Origin: an uncultured bacterium | GTDB taxonomy: Bacteria; Bacteroidota; Bacteroidia; Bacteroidales; Muribaculaceae | DNA length: 18,478 nucleotides | NCBI GenBank assembly: GCA_905214735.1 | Contig: CAJMNI010000045.1 | Location: 1 to 18,478 of the forward strand | Direction of reading: 5' to 3' | Part shown: positions 14,752 through 18,478 of the stretch, piece after piece | How the letters are laid out: every line of letters starts with the position of its first letter | Position numbering within the stretch: the stretch's first letter is position 1 | Program-made: the position numbers and the translations under genes | Notes under the pieces: model-generated | Told to the model about the DNA's origin: nothing | Database searches by the model: none | Seen by the model: only the letters and a program-made list of their open reading frames with translations

Positions 14752-15081
14752 ATGAACGACAATAAAGAGATAACCGCGCTCACCAATCAGAAGAATGAGG
14801 AATTCCGTGGCTACACCATGGAAGAGCTCCGCTACCAGCGTGCCCTTATCGCGCTGCGCAAGGAATTCAGCAAGACAAAGATGCAGAAAACATGGAATAA
14901 CTTCCGAACCGGCGGCCGCGACGAATCGCGTCCGGCATCGGCCTTGAACATTGCCGGCGGAATAGCCGCCAGATTCCTCAGCGGCATGAACGTGGTGGAC
15001 TACGCCCTTATGGGAGTATCCCTCTTCGGAACCGGCAAAAAGATCTATAAAAAAATAGCATCCCTCCGCCGCAAAAAATAA
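14752..15081 (+). CDS. Small basic hypothetical protein next to the holin-like gene
   Basis: I do not recognise this 109-aa protein by name. The N-terminal part (about 1-50) is a charged helical region with the stretch YTMEELRYQRALIALRKEF at 21-39. Residues about 63-95 (ASALNIAGGIAARFLSGMNV and on) are mildly hydrophobic and glycine-rich. The C-terminus is strongly basic (KKIYKKIASLRRKK). It lies 19 nt after the holin-like gene, in the same direction, so it probably works with it at the membrane. No terminator hairpin is evident after the stop. Confidence 0.72.
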   Translation: MNDNKEITALTNQKNEEFRGYTMEELRYQRALIALRKEFSKTKMQKTWNNFRTGGRDESRPASALNIAGGIAARFLSGMNVVDYALMGVSLFGTGKKIYKKIASLRRKK

Positions 15082-15108
15082 CCCTCTCCCCTATTTTGTC
15101 AGCTTTTT

Positions 15109-15140
15109 ACCTCTGACCTCTGACCTCTGACTTCTGACCT
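15109..15140 (+). repeat. Heptanucleotide tandem repeat (ACCTCTG)
   Basis: Four and a half consecutive 7-nt units lie upstream of prmA: ACCTCTG at 15109, 15116 and 15123, ACTTCTG at 15130, then a partial ACCT. The array is 30 nt before the prmA ATG, within the 88-base intergenic gap. Such short repeats are prone to copy-number change. Confidence 0.92.
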
Positions 15141-15169
15141 AAATTTTTCCCTCTCCTTCCACTACATTA

Positions 15170-16015
15170 ATGAACGATTATTACAGCGTACGCATCGACG
15201 CAACCCCCTGCAACGAAGACATCACCGACCTCGCGGCGGCTTTTCTGGCCGACGCCGGGTTCGAATCGTTTGAACCCGACTCGACCGGACTTACAGCTTA
15301 CATCAGCGCAAGGCTCGGCAATGGGCGGGAAATTGCCCAAAAGGCTCTCGCCGACTTCCCGTTTGAAACCGAGTTCGCCATCACCTCTGAGCTCGTGGAG
15401 GGCAAAGACTGGAACGAAGAATGGGAAAAACATTACTTCCAGCCGATAGTGATTGACTCCCGTTGCGTGATCCATTCATCATTCCATAAGGATGTGCCCG
15501 AAGCGGAATACGACATCGTGATCGACCCGAAAATGGCATTCGGCACCGGCCATCATGACACCACCTCGCAGATGGTGAAGCATATCCTTCACGAACCAAT
15601 GGAGGGAAAGAGCGTGATTGACATGGGCACCGGCACCGGCATCCTCGCCATACTCGCCGCCATGCGTGGAGCGACGCCTGTCACAGGCATTGAGATCGAC
15701 CCGCCGGCCTGGGCAAACGCAGTGGAAAACGTGAAGCTCAACGGCGTAAAAGCCGAGATGGTTTTAGGCGATGCCTCAGCCCTGGAGCCGCTTCAGGAGG
15801 CCGACTATCTCTTCGCCAACATCAACCGCAACATCATTCTCGGCGACATCGACCGCTACGCATCCCGCCTGAAAAAGGGTGGCAAAATGTTTCTGAGCGG
15901 TTTTTACGAAGAGGACATCCCGATGATCGGGGAGGCAGCCGCCCGCTACGGTCTCAGGGAAGAAGAACGCCTCGTAAGCAACCGCTGGACAGCCCTCCGC
16001 CTCATCAAACAGTAA
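15170..16015 (+). CDS. prmA: Ribosomal protein L11 methyltransferase PrmA
   Basis: This 281-aa SAM-dependent methyltransferase trimethylates ribosomal protein L11 (uL11) in the cytoplasm. An N-terminal substrate-recognition domain (about 1-75) is followed by the linker DWNEEWEKHY (80-89). Then come FGTGHHDTT (124-132, the PrmA signature), SAM motif I DMGTGTG (151-157), IEIDPPA (174-180, motif II acidic residue) and ANINRNII (216-223, the catalytic-loop equivalent of N-x-x-R-N). The length is normal for Bacteroidetes PrmA. The gene is 88 nt after the holin-associated gene, separated by a heptamer repeat, and 32 nt before the DUF3791 cassette. The neighbours have no obvious link to translation. 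Confidence 0.95.
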   Translation: MNDYYSVRIDATPCNEDITDLAAAFLADAGFESFEPDSTGLTAYISARLGNGREIAQKALADFPFETEFAITSELVEGKDWNEEWEKHYFQPIVIDSRCVIHSSFHKDVPEAEYDIVIDPKMAFGTGHHDTTSQMVKHILHEPMEGKSVIDMGTGTGILAILAAMRGATPVTGIEIDPPAWANAVENVKLNGVKAEMVLGDASALEPLQEADYLFANINRNIILGDIDRYASRLKKGGKMFLSGFYEEDIPMIGEAAARYGLREEERLVSNRWTALRLIKQ

Positions 16016-16033
16016 GACCACCATCAATCAGTA

Positions 16034-16041
16034 CCCCCCCC
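16034..16041 (+). repeat. C8 homopolymer before the DUF3791 start
   Basis: Eight consecutive C residues end 6 nt before the ATG at 16048, in the 32-nt gap after prmA. Homopolymers of this length can vary by slippage and could alter translation initiation. No test of variation is possible from one sequence. Confidence 0.9.
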
Positions 16042-16047
16042 GCGGCA

Positions 16048-16287
16048 ATGGAAACATATATAGAACCCTCTCAGGATGAAATAATAATGGCGTTTGTCGC
16101 ATCATGTATTGAAGATGCCGCCAACCGTCTGGGAGTGCCTTATTTGGAGATGTTTAAACGCATGGATCGTGTAGGGTTAATCGACAAGCTTATTTATCCT
16201 TGTTACGAGGCTCTGCACACCGAAAGCCGAGAGAATCTGACTTCCTCTTTAATCGAGACTCTAACCCTGTGGGAACATGGCAACTGA
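16048..16287 (+). CDS. DUF3791 family small protein (cassette gene 1)
   Basis: This 79-aa, apparently soluble and helical protein fits DUF3791. It has an N-terminal helix IIMAFVASCIEDAANRLGVP (12-31), then MFKRMDRVGLIDKLIYPCYE (35-54) and the family's Y-x-x-LHTES-RENL segment (53-63). These small proteins are of unknown biochemistry and commonly sit beside DUF3990 genes in gut Firmicutes and Bacteroidetes. An antitoxin- or chaperone-like role is inference from that position. The stop overlaps the DUF3990 start by 11 nt. Base composition falls from this gene onward compared with prmA, suggesting horizontal acquisition. No own promoter of the TAnnTTTG kind is visible in the 32-nt gap. Confidence 0.8.
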   Translation: METYIEPSQDEIIMAFVASCIEDAANRLGVPYLEMFKRMDRVGLIDKLIYPCYEALHTESRENLTSSLIETLTLWEHGN

Positions 16288-16798
16288 AAACGGAATATTA
16301 GAAGTTTACCATGCCGGGACAGATATAGTCAAAGCTCCCGATTGCAAACGCGGTAGAAAAAATCTTGATTTTGGTCAGGGTTTCTATATTACCGACATAT
16401 ATGATCAAGCAATTAATTTTGCAAGATTAAAATCGGTTTATCGCAATCTTCCACCCGTGATCAATGTCTATCTCCTCAACAAGATCGAAATGCTGAAGGA
16501 GGCCAAGAGCTTGATTTTTGATGAATACGATGGCAAATGGCTTGACTTCATTGTGGCGTGTCGATCGGGCAAAGATGTATGGAAGAAATATGATTATGTG
16601 GAAGGAGGAGTTGCCGACGATCGCGTAATCAATGCCGTTTCTCTTTATACCCAAGGATTCCTTAGTAGAGATGAGGTGTTGCGCAGAATTAAATATTTCA
16701 AGCCGAATAATCAGATTTGCTTAATAAATCAGGAACTTCTTGATCGATATTTGAAATTTACCAAACGCATAACGCCATCTGACAATGGACTATTATGA
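16277..16798 (+). CDS. DUF3990 protein, putative ADP-ribosyltransferase-like toxin
   Basis: This 173-aa protein has the DUF3990 pattern, a family I place with the ADP-ribosyltransferase (ART) superfamily. It shows VYHAGTDIV (10-18) with His12, DFGQGFYIT (31-39) with Tyr37, a QAINFA helix (44-49), KYDYVEGGVADDRV (104-117) and a C-terminal NNQICLINQELLDRYLKF (144-161) with Gln146 as a candidate third active-site residue. The H-Y-x layout resembles the ART triad, but the catalytic residue is uncertain and no activity is proven. It overlaps DUF3791 genes on both sides (11 nt and 14 nt), so the three are translated together. The gene is AT-rich: 16381-16440 has 15 G/C of 60, against 33 of 60 at 15781-15840 in prmA. 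Confidence 0.82.
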   Translation: MATENGILEVYHAGTDIVKAPDCKRGRKNLDFGQGFYITDIYDQAINFARLKSVYRNLPPVINVYLLNKIEMLKEAKSLIFDEYDGKWLDFIVACRSGKDVWKKYDYVEGGVADDRVINAVSLYTQGFLSRDEVLRRIKYFKPNNQICLINQELLDRYLKFTKRITPSDNGLL

Positions 16799-17015
16799 TA
16801 AAACAGTCAACGACATAGTGCTCTGGCATCGTATCGGAGCCATCGTCTGCCATATCGCAAAAAAACTGGGGATTCCCCCCATTCAGGCTCTGAAAGATTT
16901 CTACCGAAGTCAGACATGCCTCAATCTCCACAATCGAAAGACCGGATTGTATCTCTATGGCGACCTCTATATTGCCGACGATTATCTTATTGAAATTGGG
17001 GCAGAAGAAAACTAA
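16785..17015 (+). CDS. DUF3791-like small protein (cassette gene 3)
   Basis: This 76-aa helical protein has a DUF3791-type layout of a second kind: HRIGAIVCHIAKKLGIPP (15-32), FYRSQTCLNLH (39-49), then KTGLYLYGDLYIADDYLIE (53-71). It differs from cassette gene 1 in the C-terminal motif (TGLY-x6-YI-x-D instead of LHTES), so the two are not simple duplicates. It starts 14 nt inside the DUF3990 gene. I infer that it is a second partner, antitoxin or accessory factor for the DUF3990 protein. No terminator hairpin follows. The next 300 bases hold only the sigma-factor promoter and leader. Confidence 0.75.
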   Translation: MDYYDKTVNDIVLWHRIGAIVCHIAKKLGIPPIQALKDFYRSQTCLNLHNRKTGLYLYGDLYIADDYLIEIGAEEN

Positions 17016-17083
17016 GCGTTACATTGCAATTGGCGTTTTATTGTGGATTTTAACGGTTTTTAGTCAAAATTTTATACTTTTGG

Positions 17084-17115
17084 TTTGGATTTCACTCAAA
17101 TCTATTATATCTTTG
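17084..17115 (+). promoter_or_regulatory. Consensus promoter of the ECF sigma factor gene
   Basis: TTTG (17084-17087), a 20-nt spacer and TATCTTTG (17108-17115) match the Bacteroidetes consensus. The predicted start near 17122 leaves an unusually long leader of about 190 nt before the ATG at 17315. The gap 17016-17314 otherwise holds no supported gene; a 63-codon frame (17145-17336) overlaps the sigma start but looks non-coding. Confidence 0.75.
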
Positions 17116-17314
17116 CAATCGTTTAACGGGATTTCTATACAAATATGAAACTCCCCTACAGAATCCGCCTCTCTCCGGCGAATTTTGCAAAACACACTGG
17201 AATTACTAACCATTCTTTAAACAACACAACTTTCACTTCCCGGAAGGAAACGTCCGGCTTATCAAAAAGACTGCCTATCGAAAAATTTTTACATCATCAA
17301 CTAACATCACAAGA

Positions 17315-17905
17315 ATGGCAAATTACACTACTCTGACCGACGAACAGCTGGTCAGGGCATACGCGGAAGGCAATAACGAAGCATTCGACACTCTTCTGCG
17401 GCGTCATCAGGACAGGATATTCAACTATATCCTCCGGATCATCAAAAACGAAGATATCGCCAACGATATCTTTCAGGAGACCTTTGTCAAGGCCATCCAG
17501 ACGATTCGCCAGGGAAGATATACGGAAAACGGCAAATTTCCCGCCTGGATCTCACGTATTGCCCACAACCTTATCATAGACTATTACCGTCAGGAGAAAT
17601 CGGAGAATCATCAGAGCGCCGACCTCACCGACAACGACATCCTCAACCGCAAGGAGCTCTGCGAGGATACGATTGAAGACATCCTTATCTCCAATCAGAT
17701 CCGCAACGACGTGAAGCTTCTCATCGAAGAGCTTCCCGAACTGCAGAAGGAGGTGCTCAAAATGCGCTATTACCAGAACCTCTCCTTCAAGGAAATCGCC
17801 GAGACTACCGGAGTGAGCATCAACACCGCCCTCGGCCGAATGCGCTATGCCATCCTCAATCTCCGGCGCATAGCCCACGACAAAGACATTATCCTTACAA
17901 TTTAA
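17315..17905 (+). CDS. RNA polymerase sigma factor, ECF / sigma-70 family
   Basis: This 196-aa two-domain sigma factor redirects RNA polymerase to a specific regulon. Region 2 covers about 22-95, with NEAFDTLLRRHQDRIFNYIL, DIFQETFVKA (51-60) and PAWISRIAHNLIIDYYR (76-92). The linker (about 95-135) is acidic and longer than in minimal ECFs. Region 4 (about 138-187) has LPELQKEVLKMRYYQNLSFK and the helix-turn-helix IAETTGVSINTALGRMRYAI. No anti-sigma gene or SusC/D locus lies beside it, so it is not a typical FecI-type regulator of a nutrient locus. A hairpin with a T/A-rich tail follows 58 nt later, and a 51-codon ORF lies beyond that. Its target genes cannot be read from this window. Confidence 0.92.
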   Translation: MANYTTLTDEQLVRAYAEGNNEAFDTLLRRHQDRIFNYILRIIKNEDIANDIFQETFVKAIQTIRQGRYTENGKFPAWISRIAHNLIIDYYRQEKSENHQSADLTDNDILNRKELCEDTIEDILISNQIRNDVKLLIEELPELQKEVLKMRYYQNLSFKEIAETTGVSINTALGRMRYAILNLRRIAHDKDIILTI

Positions 17906-17963
17906 GGTATAAGCAGATTTTTTTGACCCGCAAGGTAATATATCTTGCAGAGTTAGCGTTATT

Positions 17964-18000
17964 AAGTCGTAATCCTCAATGGAATTACGACTTTATTATT
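17964..18000 (+). terminator. Probable terminator/attenuator after the sigma factor
   Basis: AAGTCGTAAT (17964-17973) pairs perfectly with ATTACGACTT (17984-17993) around a 10-nt loop, and TATTATTAA follows. The tail is weaker than a pure T run, so partial read-through to the small downstream ORF is possible. Confidence 0.6.
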
Positions 18001-18051
18001 AACACGACCTCGGCTCCCGGAAAGGAAGCGGCCAATTAATCGAATCTGCCT

Positions 18052-18207
18052 ATGACAAATGATTCCTCATCTGTGTCATCAGACTTTAATTTTAAGGTAA
18101 AGGGAATGAGCAAGCCAAAATCAAGCACCCTCAATTTTATCCGTCAGTTTGCACGCACATGCGTAACGATTCAGGGTTGCGCCCTCGGAACAATGATGCT
18201 TAACTGA
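18052..18207 (+). CDS. Small ORF downstream of the ECF sigma factor (51 aa)
   Basis: This 51-aa ORF has two in-frame ATGs, at 18052 and at 18106 (a 33-aa form beginning MSKPKSSTL). The shorter form looks more protein-like: a basic N-terminus, then LNFIRQFARTC as an amphipathic helix and a small-residue C-terminus ending MMLN. Its place after the sigma factor and before a strong terminator suggests a genuine tiny gene, perhaps a regulator of the sigma factor. That is inference only, and I cannot name a family with confidence. Codon use in the first 18 codons is less convincing than in the rest. Confidence 0.45.
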   Translation: MTNDSSSVSSDFNFKVKGMSKPKSSTLNFIRQFARTCVTIQGCALGTMMLN

Positions 18208-18264
18208 TCAGCCGGTCAGCATCGCAGCTTTAAAATTAATACCAGAACTCTGATGAAAAAGCCA

Positions 18265-18303
18265 AAGGGCCCGGACCATCCGTCCGGACCCTTATTCTTT
18301 TCC
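18265..18303 (+). terminator. Intrinsic terminator after the small ORF
   Basis: AAGGG (18265-18269) pairs with CCCTT (18289-18293), and CCGGAC (18271-18276) pairs with GTCCGG (18282-18287) with one internal mismatch. The loop is 5 nt and ATTCTTTTCC follows. Confidence 0.8.
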
Positions 18304-18316
18304 CCTGATCACATAA

Positions 18317-18342
18317 CTCAAGACCTATTCTTGAGCTCTTTT
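18317..18342 (+). terminator. Second hairpin, weak terminator-like
   Basis: CTCAAG (18317-18322) pairs with CTTGAG (18330-18335) around a 7-nt loop, then CTCTTTTA. It may back up the previous terminator. The following bases to 18478 contain only short fragments of open frame on both strands and no feature I can support. Confidence 0.4.
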
Positions 18343-18478
18343 ATTAATGCAGGAGAGTGTAGATACTGTTTCTTTGAGTGTGTCTGAGAGAGGGCACTAA
18401 AAAAGGACCAGCCAAATTTTGACCGTAAGCATTAATTCAACTGCACCTTTTGGAGGTTGTGACTGATATGTAATTTTG

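Noticed and set aside
15109..15140. CRISPR-like array
   Set aside because: The units are 7 nt with no spacers, so this is a simple tandem repeat. No cas genes are present.
17145..17336. 63-aa ORF in the sigma factor leader
   Set aside because: No family resemblance and mixed codon use; kept only as a possible leader feature.

Overview
The window reads as chromosomal DNA from a Bacteroidales gut-type bacterium, probably Muribaculaceae-like. The family-level placement is inference from general familiarity. The order-level placement rests on promoters of the Bacteroidetes type (TTTG, about 20 nt, then TAnnTTTG; three examples have exactly 20 nt and one has 19 nt), on the lack of Shine-Dalgarno sequences before starts, and on the gene families present (DUF1015, DUF3332, DUF3791/DUF3990, an RecQ with an extended C-terminal half). 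Most of the window is moderately GC-rich core sequence. One cassette at 16048-17015 is clearly more AT-rich.

Layout: (1) 1-1500 holds a tRNA-Ser(CGA) on the minus strand with its own promoter and terminator, then a plus-strand uridine phosphorylase-like gene ending at a strong terminator. (2) 1504-6221 is a five-gene minus-strand operon read from a consensus promoter at 6190-6221: DUF1015 protein, secreted Ntn-hydrolase (C45-like), a two-TM membrane protein, a hotdog thioesterase, then dprA. (3) 6357-7806 holds a rubredoxin gene, missed by length-limited ORF calling, with a perfect 34-bp tandem duplication of its 3' end, and an EamA transporter. Each ends at a hairpin terminator. (4) 7803-12950 is a DNA-repair block: recJ and recQ overlap by 17 nt and are followed by a umuC-type Y-family polymerase with no umuD nearby. 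(5) 13147-15081 is a set of small envelope or stress-type proteins: DUF3332 lipoprotein, two tandem YtxH-like proteins, a holin-like protein and a small basic protein. Short direct repeats lie between several of these genes. (6) 15170-16015 is prmA (ribosomal protein L11 methyltransferase).

(7) 16048-17015 is the most interesting region. Three short overlapping genes, DUF3791 - DUF3990 - DUF3791, are AT-rich and look like a mobile toxin-antitoxin-type module in which the ART-like DUF3990 protein is flanked by two different DUF3791 partners. A run of eight C lies just before the first start codon. (8) 17084-18303 holds an ECF-type sigma factor with a consensus promoter and a long leader, an apparent terminator, and a small downstream ORF ending at another terminator. 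The last ~175 bases contain no gene I can support.
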